NCBI GenBank assembly: GCA_003647095.1
Contig: QMME01000008.1
Location: forward strand, 1-25,964
DNA: 25,964 nt
Source: Deltaproteobacteria bacterium
GTDB lineage: Bacteria > Myxococcota > B64-G9
Direction of reading: 5' to 3'
Part shown: piece by piece, positions 14,759 to 22,158 of the stretch
How the letters are laid out: each line of letters starts with the position of its first letter
How positions within the stretch are numbered: position 1 is the first letter of the stretch
The notes under the pieces: generated by a model
The model's input: the letters and a program-made list of their open reading frames with translations, nothing else
Told to the model about the DNA's origin: nothing
The model's database searches: none
Position numbers and translations under genes: made by a program

Positions 14759-14774
14759 CGGCACGGAAATTGCT
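14759..14774 (+). promoter_or_regulatory. Sigma-54 (-24/-12) promoter of sctU
   Basis: CGGCACG-GAAA-TTGCT matches the consensus TGGCACG-N4-TTGCW except for C instead of T at the first position. The invariant GG and GC doublets are correctly spaced. A start near 14785 leaves about 25 nt before the GTG at 14810, enough for the GGGAGG ribosome-binding site at about 14799-14804. Confidence 0.7.
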
Positions 14775-14809
14775 GGGATCCGCCTGGCAGTGGTCAACGG
14801 GAGGCGTTC

Positions 14810-15874
14810 GTGGCCGAGTCATCAGGAGAAAAGAAGCACCCGGCCAGCCAGCGCAAGCTGCGCCGGGCACGGCGGCAGGGCCAGGTGGCTCGCAGCCGGG
14901 AGCTGGCCGGTGCGGCCGCGGCCACCGCCGTGGTGGTCAGCCTGGCCTGGCAAGTGCCCGGCCTGGTACAGCGCCTGTTGAAATTTACCCAGAGTTGTCT
15001 TTCCCGCCAGCCCGTCCCGGCCGCGGAGCCGGTCTGGAGCGGTGTATTGACCGAGTTGACCCGCACCCTGGCCCTGGTGGGGGGAGCGGGCATGCTGGCG
15101 GGAGCGCTGGTGGCCGTGGCCCAGGTCGGTTTCAATTTCAACCTGCGCCTGCGCCTGTCCACCATCGATCCCGTGCAGGGTATGAAAAGGATGTTCTCCG
15201 CCTCGAGGTTCGTGGACCTGGCCCTCATGCTGCTCAAGCTGGTGGCGTGTGCCCTGCTGGGGGCGGCCCTGGTGGTACCGTTCCTGCTCGAGTTGCTGGC
15301 CGAGGCCCGGGAACTCGACGTCCTGGTGGGAGCCACGGCCGGGATCCTGCTCCGGCTGGCCGCGGTCATGTGCCTGCTGGGCCTGCTGCAGGGTGGCTTC
15401 GACTGGTGGTTGCAGCGGCGGCGTCACCTGCGCCGCATGCGCATGAATGACCAGGAGCTGCGCCAGGAGAACAAGGAACAGGAAGGCGATCCTCACATCC
15501 GCCAGGAAAGACGGCGCCAGCACCGCCAGCTGCTGCAGGGGGTGGGGATGTCGTCGCTGTCGCGGGCCCGGGTGGTGGTGGTCAACCCCACCCACGTGGC
15601 GGTGGCCCTGGCCTACCGGCCGGAGGAGGACGAGGCCCCGTGGGTGATCGTATCCGGCTGGGCCGAGCGGGCCCGGGCCATCAAGGGCGAGGCCGAGCGC
15701 CTGGGCATCGCCGTGGTGCAGCAGGTCGGCCTGGCCCGGAGCCTGGTGCGGCTGGAATGGGGCGAAGAGGTCCCCGAGGAGTCCTACCAGGCGGTGGCCG
15801 AGATCATCAGGGCGGTGGAGAGCCTGGATCGCTCTGCCGGTGCCGATTTGCCCCGGACTCGTGTCTTGCAATAG
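14810..15874 (+). CDS. sctU: Type III secretion export apparatus switch protein SctU (FlhB/YscU family)
   Basis: SctU is the inner-membrane export-gate component that switches substrate class after autocleavage. The 354-aa protein starts at a GTG at 14810 with GGGAGG just upstream. Its beginning AESSGEKKHPASQRKLRRAR is the classic FlhB/SctU N-terminus. Four hydrophobic segments lie at about 33-50, 85-107, 138-160 and 175-195. The linker RMNDQELRQENKEQEGDPHI and the autocleavage motif NPTH (259-262, in RVVVVNPTHVAVALAY) are intact. The C-terminal cleaved domain ends at about 345. It is probably cotranscribed with the NlpC/P60-like gene 54 bp downstream, from the sigma-54 promoter at 14759. SctU rather than FlhB is favoured by the partner sctV, and no flagellar genes are visible. 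Other T3SS core genes (sctC, J, N, Q, R, S, T) are absent from the window. Confidence 0.88.
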   Translation: MAESSGEKKHPASQRKLRRARRQGQVARSRELAGAAAATAVVVSLAWQVPGLVQRLLKFTQSCLSRQPVPAAEPVWSGVLTELTRTLALVGGAGMLAGALVAVAQVGFNFNLRLRLSTIDPVQGMKRMFSASRFVDLALMLLKLVACALLGAALVVPFLLELLAEARELDVLVGATAGILLRLAAVMCLLGLLQGGFDWWLQRRRHLRRMRMNDQELRQENKEQEGDPHIRQERRRQHRQLLQGVGMSSLSRARVVVVNPTHVAVALAYRPEEDEAPWVIVSGWAERARAIKGEAERLGIAVVQQVGLARSLVRLEWGEEVPEESYQAVAEIIRAVESLDRSAGADLPRTRVLQ

Positions 15875-15928
15875 AATCATCATACATGGAGGATAGCCGT
15901 GCCCGGGTACGGTGGAGGAGGTTTGACG

Positions 15929-17569
15929 ATGAGGGCGCCCTGCGTGGTTGTTGCACTGGTGCTGGCCGGGTCCGGCGTGGCCCGGGCGGCGCCGGAGACC
16001 ATGACCAGGCAGCAGATAATCGACCTGGCCAAGCCGGCGGTGGACTACTCCTACTGGTGGGGTCACGGCTGCTGGCGCACCGACGGTACCCAGCACGGTT
16101 CCTGCTCCGGCTCCTGTCCCGATTGCACCCACACCGGCTCCTACGGCGCCGATTGCTCCGGCTTCGTGGCCAAGGTCTGGCAGGTGCCCGGCCCCTCGCC
16201 GGTGACGGAAAACTCCCATCCCTACAGCACCCGGGACTTCCGCTACTCGGAGACCCACTGGGACCAGATACCCCGGGACCAGGCCCAGCTGGCCGATGCC
16301 TTCGTCTACCGCAACAGTTCGAACACCGGCGGGCACATCGTGCTCTACGAGAGCGGTGATCCCTGGGGAGACCTGTGGACCTACGAGGCGCGCGGCTGTT
16401 CCTACGGCATCGTCCACAACCTGCGTACGCTGACGTCGAGCTACGTGGCCATCATCCGTCACAACCTGGAATCCACACCCACACAGGGAACCCTGCAGGG
16501 CGTGATCTACGAGGACCAGGGCAACGGCGACATGAGCGTGCGCATTCCCGGGGCCACCGTCCAGGTGGAGGACGGCCCGGCGGCCAGCGCCCGCGACAAC
16601 GATGCCTTCTGGTCGTTTCAACTCGATCCCGGCGGCTACACCGTTACCGCGGCGGCCCCCGGCTACCAGCCGGCCAGCCGCAGCTGCACGGTGACGGCCG
16701 GGGCGGAGACCTGGTGCTCGATTGGCCTGACCCGGTCCTGCCAGCCCGACTGTTCCGGGCGGCAGTGCGGCCCCGACCCGGTCTGCGGCACGGACTGCGG
16801 CAGCTGCCCCGCAGGCCACCAGTGCCAGCAGGGACAGTGCGTCTGCCAGCCGGACTGCACGGGCCTGGAGTGCGGTCCCGATCCCGTCTGCGGCACGGAC
16901 TGCGGCGGCTGCCCCGACGGCCACCAGTGCCAGCAGGGACAGTGCGTCTGCCAGCCGGACTGCACGGGGCTGGAGTGCGGCCCCGATCCCGTCTGCGCCA
17001 CGGAATGCGGCCAGTGTCGCCCCGGCCAGGAATGCCGGCCGGATGGCTTGTGCCAGGCCCAGCCCGGCTGCCAGCCCAGTTGCCAGGGGCGTGCCTGCGG
17101 GCCGGACGGCAACTGCGGTCTCAGCTGTGGCTACTGCCTGCCCGAACTGTACTGCAGCCCCGATGGCAGCTGCCGGCCGCTGCCCGCGGAGCAGGGCAAG
17201 CTCTACGGCTACGTGCTCAAGCTCTTCCGCCGGGAAGGCAGCGGAGAACCGCTGCTGGCCGGCCCGGCGGCCCGGGCGCGGGTGCGCCTGCCCGACCAGC
17301 GTACCCTGCTGACCGACGAGAACGGCTACTACGAGGTGTTGCTCGCTGCCGGCGACGTCGAGTTGATCGCCTCGCTGGAGGGAGCCGAGCCGGGCAGCTT
17401 CCACTGCCGGGTGGTGGCCGGCCAGGCGGTGGAATGTCCCCTGCTGGTGTTCTTCGACCTGGCCGGCCGGAAGAACGTCAGCGGTGGCTGCTCCAGTTCC
17501 GGCCCGGCCGGCGCGGGCTCGGCGCTGCTGTTGCTGTTGGTCCTGGCACTCGCCCGCCGCCGGCACTGA
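15929..17569 (+). CDS. Secreted NlpC/P60-like hydrolase with Cys-rich repeats and MYXO-CTERM-like tail
   Basis: This 546-aa protein has RBS GGAGGAGG and ATG 15929. A signal peptide covers about residues 1-20. Residues about 22-180 look like an NlpC/P60 cysteine hydrolase: the nucleophile in YGADCSGFVAKVW (Cys76) and the base in TGGHIVLYE (His136), with several extra cysteines nearby. A carboxypeptidase-regulatory-like beta domain follows (about 188-268). Four Cys-rich repeats come next (271 to about 415; CQPDCTGLECGPDPVCGTDC type). A second beta domain spans about 420-510. The end is a Gly-Gly-Cys-Ser motif, a hydrophobic segment and an Arg-Arg-His terminus, the tripartite layout of MYXO-CTERM-type surface sorting signals. 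It probably acts on peptidoglycan or another amide-bearing polymer outside the inner membrane. Its place between sctU and sctV suggests a role at the secretion site, which is inference. Confidence 0.82.
   Translation: MRAPCVVVALVLAGSGVARAAPETMTRQQIIDLAKPAVDYSYWWGHGCWRTDGTQHGSCSGSCPDCTHTGSYGADCSGFVAKVWQVPGPSPVTENSHPYSTRDFRYSETHWDQIPRDQAQLADAFVYRNSSNTGGHIVLYESGDPWGDLWTYEARGCSYGIVHNLRTLTSSYVAIIRHNLESTPTQGTLQGVIYEDQGNGDMSVRIPGATVQVEDGPAASARDNDAFWSFQLDPGGYTVTAAAPGYQPASRSCTVTAGAETWCSIGLTRSCQPDCSGRQCGPDPVCGTDCGSCPAGHQCQQGQCVCQPDCTGLECGPDPVCGTDCGGCPDGHQCQQGQCVCQPDCTGLECGPDPVCATECGQCRPGQECRPDGLCQAQPGCQPSCQGRACGPDGNCGLSCGYCLPELYCSPDGSCRPLPAEQGKLYGYVLKLFRREGSGEPLLAGPAARARVRLPDQRTLLTDENGYYEVLLAAGDVELIASLEGAEPGSFHCRVVAGQAVECPLLVFFDLAGRKNVSGGCSSSGPAGAGSALLLLLVLALARRRH
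16739..17173 (+). repeat. Four Cys-rich repeats, two with exact 105-bp period
   Basis: The first two units are 35 codons each (16739-16843 and 16844-16948) and nearly identical. The third and fourth are diverged and about 35-40 codons. Each carries the pattern C-x3-C-x4-C-G-x-D-x2-C-x3-C-G-x-C, a spacing seen in many secreted proteins of Myxococcota and relatives. Confidence 0.85.
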
Positions 17570-17581
17570 ACCGGGTCCGGG

Positions 17582-17602
17582 TGTCCGGAATTCGTACCGG
17601 CC
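17582..17602 (+). promoter_or_regulatory. Putative activator-binding site (UAS) upstream of sctV
   Basis: This sequence, starting tgtccggaattcgtaccggc, matches 14676-14696 upstream of sctU at 19 of 21 positions. It lies in the 149-bp gap after the NlpC/P60-like gene and 91 bp before the -24 box. A further tccgga half-site follows at 17605-17610. Confidence 0.55.
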
Positions 17603-17672
17603 AGTCCGGAAAATCCGCACCAACCCCGCCGCCGCTTCCTTTCAACCTCCCGGAAAACCGGCACTACCGACC

Positions 17673-17688
17673 TGGCACGATGTTTGCG
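17673..17688 (+). promoter_or_regulatory. Sigma-54 (-24/-12) promoter of the sctV operon
   Basis: TGGCACG-ATGT-TTGCG matches the consensus TGGCACG-N4-TTGCW at every conserved position except the final W. The expected start near 17699 gives a 20-nt leader with GGGAGG at 17708-17713 and the ATG at 17719. Confidence 0.82.
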
Positions 17689-17718
17689 TAACCACCCGCA
17701 AAAAGACGGGAGGTGTAC

Positions 17719-19572
17719 ATGCGGGTTGACTTCGAACGGGTGCGCATGCTGGCCGGGCGGGCCGAGTTGCTGCTGGGAGGAATGACGGTGCTGGCCACCG
17801 CCATGATGATCCTGCCCCTGCCCACCCTGGTGCTGGACGTGCTGCTGGCCCTGAACATCTCCATCGCCGTGCTGCTGCTGTTGCTGGCACTGCAGGTAGG
17901 GGAGGCGCTGCGGATGTCGGTGTTTCCCACCCTGCTGTTGGTGACCACCTTGTTCCGCCTGTCGCTGAACGTCTCCACCACCCGCCTCATCCTGCTGCAG
18001 GCGGATGCCGGCCAGGTGGTCAGGGCCTTCGGATCTTTCGTGGTAGGCGGCAACCCCCTGGTGGGAGGAGTGGTGTTTCTCATCCTCACGGTGGTGCAGT
18101 TCATCGTCATTGCCAAGGGAGCGGAGCGGGTGGCCGAGGTCAGCGCGCGCTTCTGCCTCGACGGCATGCCCGGCAAGCAGATGAGCATCGATGCCGACCT
18201 GCGCGCCGGGGTCATCGACCAGCAGCAGGCCGGTCGGCGCCGCACGGAGCTGGAACGCGAGTCGCAGTTCTACGGGGCCATGGACGGGGCCATGAAGTTC
18301 GTCAAGGGAGATGCCGTGGCCGGCATCATCATCACCCTGGTGAACATCACCGGGGGCTTGCTGGTGGGAACACTGCAGCAGGGACTGGAGGCGGGCGAGG
18401 CCGTGACCCGTTACACCGTGCTCACCATCGGCGACGGCCTGGTATCGCAGATCCCGGCCCTGCTGGTCTCCACCGCCGCCGGGCTGGTGGTCACCCGCGT
18501 ACGCGGTGGCGACGGTCCCCGGCAGTTGGGCCGGCAGGTGCTGGGTGAGATCTCCGCCCACCCCCAGGTGGCACTCATGGCCGGGGCGGTGCTGGGCCTG
18601 CTGGCCCTGGTGCCGGGTATGCCCACCCTGGCCTTCGGCTTGCTGGCGGTGGGGCTGGTGGTGCTGGGGGTACGGCTGGCCGGGCGCCTGGAGACGGCGG
18701 AAAAGCAGCAGTCGCAAGACGGCGCCGAGCGGGAGATCATCCTGGAAATCGACGGCGCCGGCAGGGTGTCCCTGGATGATGAACGGCTGGAGCAGATGCG
18801 CCGGGAGATCGAGCGGCGCCTGGGGGTGGCGGTGCCGCCCATCCGCCTGGTCCAGGGCGGGCGCCGGGGCCGCTGGACCCTGTGGCTCGACGGCATTCCC
18901 CGGGCCGGTGGCGAGGTCGCTGCTGCCGACCTGGACGAGCAGGTGTTGCAGGCCCTGCTGCGGGTGGCGCCGCAGCTGCTGGGAGTGCAGGAAGCCCAGG
19001 ACATGCTCGATCGCCTGGAACGCCAGCAGCCGGCCCTGGTGCGCGAGGTGGTGCCGCGGCTGGTGCCGCCGGTATTGCTGGCCGAGATCCTCTCCCGCTT
19101 GCTGGAGGAGCAGGTATCGGTGCACAACCTGCGCGGCATCCTGGTGGCCCTGGCCGAGTGGGCGCGGGTGGAGGCCGATCCCGCGGCCCTGGCCGAGAGA
19201 GTGCGCGCTTCCCTGGCGCCGCTGATCACCCACCAGGTGGCCCCGGAAGGCCGGCTGGAGGCGCTGCTGTTGGATCCCGGGCTGGAGGGTGTCATCGAGC
19301 AGGGCCTGCAACGCTCCGAATCCGGCACCACCCTGGCCCTGGAACCCGATCACGCCCAGGCCATCGTCGCCGCCGTAACCGGGGCGGTGGCCGGCCAGCA
19401 GCCGGAAGCGGTGGTGTTGACCCGTCCCGACATCCGCCGGCCCCTGTGGCGACTGGTGTCGCAAGTGCTGCCGCGCCTGCGGGTGGTCAGCTTCCTGGAA
19501 CTGGATGCCCGAACGGAGATCGTTCCCCGGGGCCGCATCGCCTTGCCGGCCCCCGGTGGAGGTGGCTCATGA
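17719..19572 (+). CDS. sctV: Type III secretion export gate protein SctV (FlhA/InvA family)
   Basis: SctV forms the nonameric export gate in the inner membrane and docks cargo through its cytoplasmic ring. The 617-aa protein has about eight membrane helices within residues 14-320. The FHIPEP-family signature RFCLDGMPGKQMSIDADLRA starts at 144, followed by YGAMDGAMKFVKGDAVAGII (185-204) and VLTIGDGLVSQIPALLVSTA. The MKFVKGD form is typical of SctV rather than flagellar FlhA. The cytoplasmic domain (about 330-617) is somewhat shorter than the usual 340 or so residues. The ATG at 17719 has GGGAGG five bases upstream; a GTG at 17713 is less likely because it overlaps that element. The stop overlaps the next start (ATGA), so sctV, the TPR lipoprotein and the FHA gene form an operon driven by the sigma-54 promoter at 17673. 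Confidence 0.93.
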   Translation: MRVDFERVRMLAGRAELLLGGMTVLATAMMILPLPTLVLDVLLALNISIAVLLLLLALQVGEALRMSVFPTLLLVTTLFRLSLNVSTTRLILLQADAGQVVRAFGSFVVGGNPLVGGVVFLILTVVQFIVIAKGAERVAEVSARFCLDGMPGKQMSIDADLRAGVIDQQQAGRRRTELERESQFYGAMDGAMKFVKGDAVAGIIITLVNITGGLLVGTLQQGLEAGEAVTRYTVLTIGDGLVSQIPALLVSTAAGLVVTRVRGGDGPRQLGRQVLGEISAHPQVALMAGAVLGLLALVPGMPTLAFGLLAVGLVVLGVRLAGRLETAEKQQSQDGAEREIILEIDGAGRVSLDDERLEQMRREIERRLGVAVPPIRLVQGGRRGRWTLWLDGIPRAGGEVAAADLDEQVLQALLRVAPQLLGVQEAQDMLDRLERQQPALVREVVPRLVPPVLLAEILSRLLEEQVSVHNLRGILVALAEWARVEADPAALAERVRASLAPLITHQVAPEGRLEALLLDPGLEGVIEQGLQRSESGTTLALEPDHAQAIVAAVTGAVAGQQPEAVVLTRPDIRRPLWRLVSQVLPRLRVVSFLELDARTEIVPRGRIALPAPGGGGS

Positions 19573-20153
19573 AAACTTCGCGGATCTTTCTGGTGAGCTG
19601 GTTGCTGGCGCTGGCAGGCGGCGGCTGCCTGGCCACCGCCCCCATAAATCCCCAGGCCGCCGAGCACAACCTGGCCGGGGCCCGGGCCCTGGCGCGGGGC
19701 GAACTGCACCGGGCCGAGGTATGCCTGCGCCTGAGCCTGGAATACAACCCCTGCTTTGCAGACGCCCTGCACAACCTGGCCCTGGTGGAGCTGGCCCGGG
19801 GCCGGCTGGAGCTGGCCGAGCGCCGCGAACGCGAGGCCCTGGAGTGCCGCCCGGAGCTGGTACAGGCGGTCAACGGGCTGGGGGTGGTTAACTGGAAGCG
19901 GGGTCGCATCGAGCTGGCCCGGGATTTTTTTCAGCGGGCGCTGAAGATGGATCCCGGCTACCTCGATGCCCGGCGCAACCTGGTGGTGGTGGCCCTGGAG
20001 AGCGGCGACCCGGCCACCGCCCGGCGCCAGCTCGAGCGCCTGCGCTTGCTGGCACCGCACGATGAGTGGGTGGAGCGGGTGGCGTCGTTGCTGGCCGCTC
20101 GTCACCCCCTGGCCGGCGATCGAAAGGGAGAAAGGAAAGGAGAGGGAAGATGA
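19569..20153 (+). CDS. TPR lipoprotein of the T3SS operon
   Basis: This 194-aa protein begins MKTSRIFLVSWLLALAGGGC, a signal peptide with a lipobox-like Gly-Gly-Gly-Cys; Cys20 would be lipidated. It is followed by about four TPR units from residue about 30 to 170, including AEHNLAGARALARGELHRAE, ADALHNLALVELARGRLELA and VNGLGVVNWKRGRIELARDF. The C-terminus is basic (GDRKGERKGEGR). TPR lipoproteins of this kind resemble pilotins and assembly factors that help outer-membrane complexes form. In a T3SS operon a pilotin or assembly role is plausible but not shown by the sequence. It overlaps sctV upstream and the FHA gene downstream by four bases each, so strict co-expression is expected. Confidence 0.85.
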   Translation: MKTSRIFLVSWLLALAGGGCLATAPINPQAAEHNLAGARALARGELHRAEVCLRLSLEYNPCFADALHNLALVELARGRLELAERREREALECRPELVQAVNGLGVVNWKRGRIELARDFFQRALKMDPGYLDARRNLVVVALESGDPATARRQLERLRLLAPHDEWVERVASLLAARHPLAGDRKGERKGEGR

Positions 20154-20935
20154 AACTGAAGTTGCAGGCCGTGGCTGCCGAGGGAACCCGCCTGGGGTTG
20201 CTTGCCGAGGTAGACCTGGACCGGGAGCAGTTGCTGGTGGGCCGGGCCGCCGAGGCTGACCTGCAGTTGCCCGATGCCTCGGTGTCGGCGCGACACTTCC
20301 TCGTTGAACGTTGCCAGGAAGGGTGGGAGATCACCGACCTGGGCAGCCGCCTGGGTACCCGCCTCAACGGCACCCGCCTGGTTGCCCACCAGGCCGTGCC
20401 CTTGCGCATCGGGGACCGCGTGCGCGCCGGGGCCTTCCTGTTGACCTGCGCCGCTGCAGCCGCCGACCCGGCCCGGCTGCTGGCCGAAGCGGACGCCGCG
20501 GAAGACCGCCATCCGGTACCGGCGCGGCTGCTGCTTCTCAACGGCCCCCGGGCCGGCTCCAGCCTGGAGCTGGGGCCCGCCGGCAGCCTGTTGCTCGGCC
20601 GCGGTGCCGACTGCGACATCGTGCTGGACGATTCCTGCGTGTCGCGCCGGCACGCGCGCATCGAGTTCAGGCGCGGGCGCGCCTGGTTGCGCGACCTGGA
20701 CAGTGCCAACGGCTGCCTGGTCAACGCCCGCCGCAGCGAACTCCGGCGGCTGGAACACGGCGACGAGTTGCTCATCGGCAGGCTGCGCCTGCGTTACCTG
20801 CAGCCGGAAGCATGCCGGGGTCGTTGGCTGGACATGCTGCGGAATGGCTGCCGGCGGGTACCCGCCGGCGGGCTGTGGCCGGCGGCTTGCGCCCTCGTCG
20901 GGCTGGGTAGCATGCTGGTGCTGCTGGTGTTGTGA
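20150..20935 (+). CDS. Double FHA-domain protein with a C-terminal membrane anchor
   Basis: This 261-aa protein has two phosphothreonine-binding FHA folds. FHA1 (about 20-100) shows LLVGRAAEADLQLPDASVSA-RHF then DLGSRLGTRLNGTRL. FHA2 (about 122-222) shows LLLGRGADCDIVLDDSCVSR-RHA and DLDSANGCLVNARR. Both keep the Gly-Arg and Ser-x-Arg-His signatures of functional FHA domains. A single hydrophobic segment closes the protein (about 240-261, PAACALVGLGSMLVLLVL), with almost nothing after it, so it is tail-anchored with both FHA domains in the cytoplasm. SctD/PrgH/YscD also has a cytoplasmic FHA-like domain before one membrane helix but adds a large periplasmic ring domain that is missing here. 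The protein may be a SctD-like docking subunit or a phospho-dependent regulator of the export gate. It ends four bases before the convergent FHA gene. Confidence 0.87.
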   Translation: MKLKLQAVAAEGTRLGLLAEVDLDREQLLVGRAAEADLQLPDASVSARHFLVERCQEGWEITDLGSRLGTRLNGTRLVAHQAVPLRIGDRVRAGAFLLTCAAAAADPARLLAEADAAEDRHPVPARLLLLNGPRAGSSLELGPAGSLLLGRGADCDIVLDDSCVSRRHARIEFRRGRAWLRDLDSANGCLVNARRSELRRLEHGDELLIGRLRLRYLQPEACRGRWLDMLRNGCRRVPAGGLWPAACALVGLGSMLVLLVL

Positions 20936-20939
20936 AGAC

Positions 20940-21959
20940 TCAGGACAGGTCCACCTTGAGTACCTGGCTGCCCACCTGCAGGCGATCGCCGTTCTGCAGC
21001 TGGCGCGGGCCCGAGATCTTCAGGTAGGTGCCGTTGGAAGAACCCAGGTCGCGCAGTTGGCAGTCGCCCTGCTTGTTGGTGAGCGCGCAGTGCCGGGAGG
21101 AGATGAAGCCGTCCTCGGGAAAGCGGATGTTGCCCTCCTCGCGTCCGATGATCACCTCGGGCAGCACCAGCAGGTGGATCTCTCCGATCTTGCCTCCCTC
21201 CAGCACCTGCACCAGCCGCGCCCAGACGGTGGGCGGGGGGCTGCCCCAGAAGCGGCTGTCGTCGCCGTCGGGTGCCTTGATGTCCAGGGGGGTGAACTCT
21301 CCTGGCAGTTCCAGGCGCAGCAGCTGGCGGCCGATGCGGAAGGTGGCCCCCGGGGCCACCGCGGTGGGGGCGGTGAGCTTGAGGTAGACGCCGTTGAGGC
21401 TGCCGGCGTCGCTCACCGTTATCCGGCCCTGGCTGTATTCGAGTTGCGCGTGTTGCGGAGACATGTAGGGATCGTCGCTGAACTGGATGGCACCCTGGCT
21501 GCGGCCGATGACGGTCTTGCCCTCGGCCAGGTTGTAGACCGCTCCCTCGGTGCCGTCGGGGTTGATGAGAATGAGCCGCGCCCGCGGCTGGGCGCCCGCC
21601 TCCGGGCCGGCGGTGTGCAGGAACATGGTGCTGCGCGGGCCCGAGTCGCTCATGCGGTGACCGCAGTGTGCGCAGAAGGCATCGCCGGGGTTGACCGGCT
21701 TGCCGCAGGAAGGGCAGGGCAGGGTCGGTTCCGCGCCCGCTGCAGGCTGGGCCGCCTGGCTGGCCGGGGCGGCCTTCTGCTGGGCAGGAGAAGATGCTGC
21801 CGGGGCCGCGGCCGGCTGGGCCGCCGCCGACGGCGGCGAGGTGGAAGCGGCGGCCTGTTGACCGCTGGCGGCCGGCTTGGGAACCAGCGGCTCGCCGCAA
21901 TCGAGGCAGAAAGAGAAGGAGTCATCGTTTTCCCGACCGCACTTGGGACACTTGCGCAT
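20940..21959 (-). CDS. Double zinc-ribbon, double FHA-domain protein
   Basis: This is a 339-aa cytoplasmic protein. Zinc ribbon 1 is MRKCPKCGRENDDSFSFCLD at residues 1-20, closed by the CG that follows. A Pro/Ala/Gln/Ser linker leads to ribbon 2 (LPCPSCGKPVNPGDAFCAHC). FHA1 (about 150-235) has TVIGRSQGAIQF and the diverged SPQHAQLEY, DAGSLNGVYLK. FHA2 (about 248-339) is canonical: VIIGREEGNIRFPEDGFISS-RHC and RDLGSSNGTYLK. ATG 21959 is chosen because the ribbon begins there and GGAGG precedes it (plus-strand cctcc). FHA domains bind phosphothreonine, so a Ser/Thr kinase partner is expected elsewhere. The gene faces the tail-anchored FHA gene of the T3SS operon, and the two may act in the same phospho-signalling path. 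Zinc-ribbon/FHA proteins are frequent in Myxococcota. Confidence 0.9.
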   Translation of the reverse strand: MRKCPKCGRENDDSFSFCLDCGEPLVPKPAASGQQAAASTSPPSAAAQPAAAPAASSPAQQKAAPASQAAQPAAGAEPTLPCPSCGKPVNPGDAFCAHCGHRMSDSGPRSTMFLHTAGPEAGAQPRARLILINPDGTEGAVYNLAEGKTVIGRSQGAIQFSDDPYMSPQHAQLEYSQGRITVSDAGSLNGVYLKLTAPTAVAPGATFRIGRQLLRLELPGEFTPLDIKAPDGDDSRFWGSPPPTVWARLVQVLEGGKIGEIHLLVLPEVIIGREEGNIRFPEDGFISSRHCALTNKQGDCQLRDLGSSNGTYLKISGPRQLQNGDRLQVGSQVLKVDLS

Positions 21960-22011
21960 GGGCCAAACCTCCAACTGATGCCGCACCGGGACATCGTGTT
22001 TCAGGATGGAG

Positions 22012-22043
22012 ATAATCAAGCACGCCGCGCAGCCGGGTGTCAA
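22012..22043 (-). promoter_or_regulatory. Weak candidate promoter of the zinc-ribbon/FHA gene
   Basis: Minus-strand TTGACA (plus 22038-22043) is a perfect -35 box. The -10 is poor: TTGATT/GATTAT around plus 22012-22019, at 18-20 bp spacing. The start would lie about 50 nt before the ATG at 21959. Confidence 0.3.
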
Positions 22044-22101
22044 GCGGCCGGGCTCACCGGATTTCCCGGCCGAGGCGGGAAACCCTCGGTCCAGGATTTT
22101 C

Positions 22102-22131
22102 TTGCTGGAGCACGTGCAGGCTGGCTATGCT
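22102..22131 (+). promoter_or_regulatory. Weak candidate promoter of the SppA-type protease gene
   Basis: TTGCTG at 22102-22107 and TATGCT at 22126-22131 are 18 bp apart, giving a start near 22138 and a leader of about 20 nt before the ATG at 22159. Confidence 0.35.
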
Positions 22132-22158
22132 GGCGCCTGTCCAGACAAGGAGAGAGAC

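Larger units (their letters stand above)
14422..14809. other. 388-bp divergent intergenic region between the SHMT-GcvT fusion and sctU
   Basis: No gene is supported here. In order it holds the ribosome-binding site and a possible promoter of the minus-strand fusion gene, a repeat fragment (from 14501), a perfect hairpin (14575-14599), an 18-bp palindrome overlapping the putative activator site (14666-14696), and a sigma-54 promoter for sctU (14759-14774). The reading frame 14502-14570 (begins LAARIMGDVGVG, stop at 14568) has no RBS of its own and is more likely part of the repeat than a gene. Confidence 0.7.

Noticed and set aside
14822..17623. A 933-codon open frame on the minus strand opposite sctU and the NlpC/P60-like gene, and similar long antisense frames elsewhere.
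   Set aside because: High GC removes stop codons from opposite frames. The translations are low-complexity Gln/His/Gly/Pro mixtures without domains or ribosome-binding sites, while the plus-strand genes have clear families.
14810..19572. Flagellar flhB and flhA rather than sctU and sctV.
   Set aside because: The DGAMKFVKGD form in the gate protein fits SctV better, and no flagellar genes are nearby. It is not fully excluded without phylogeny.
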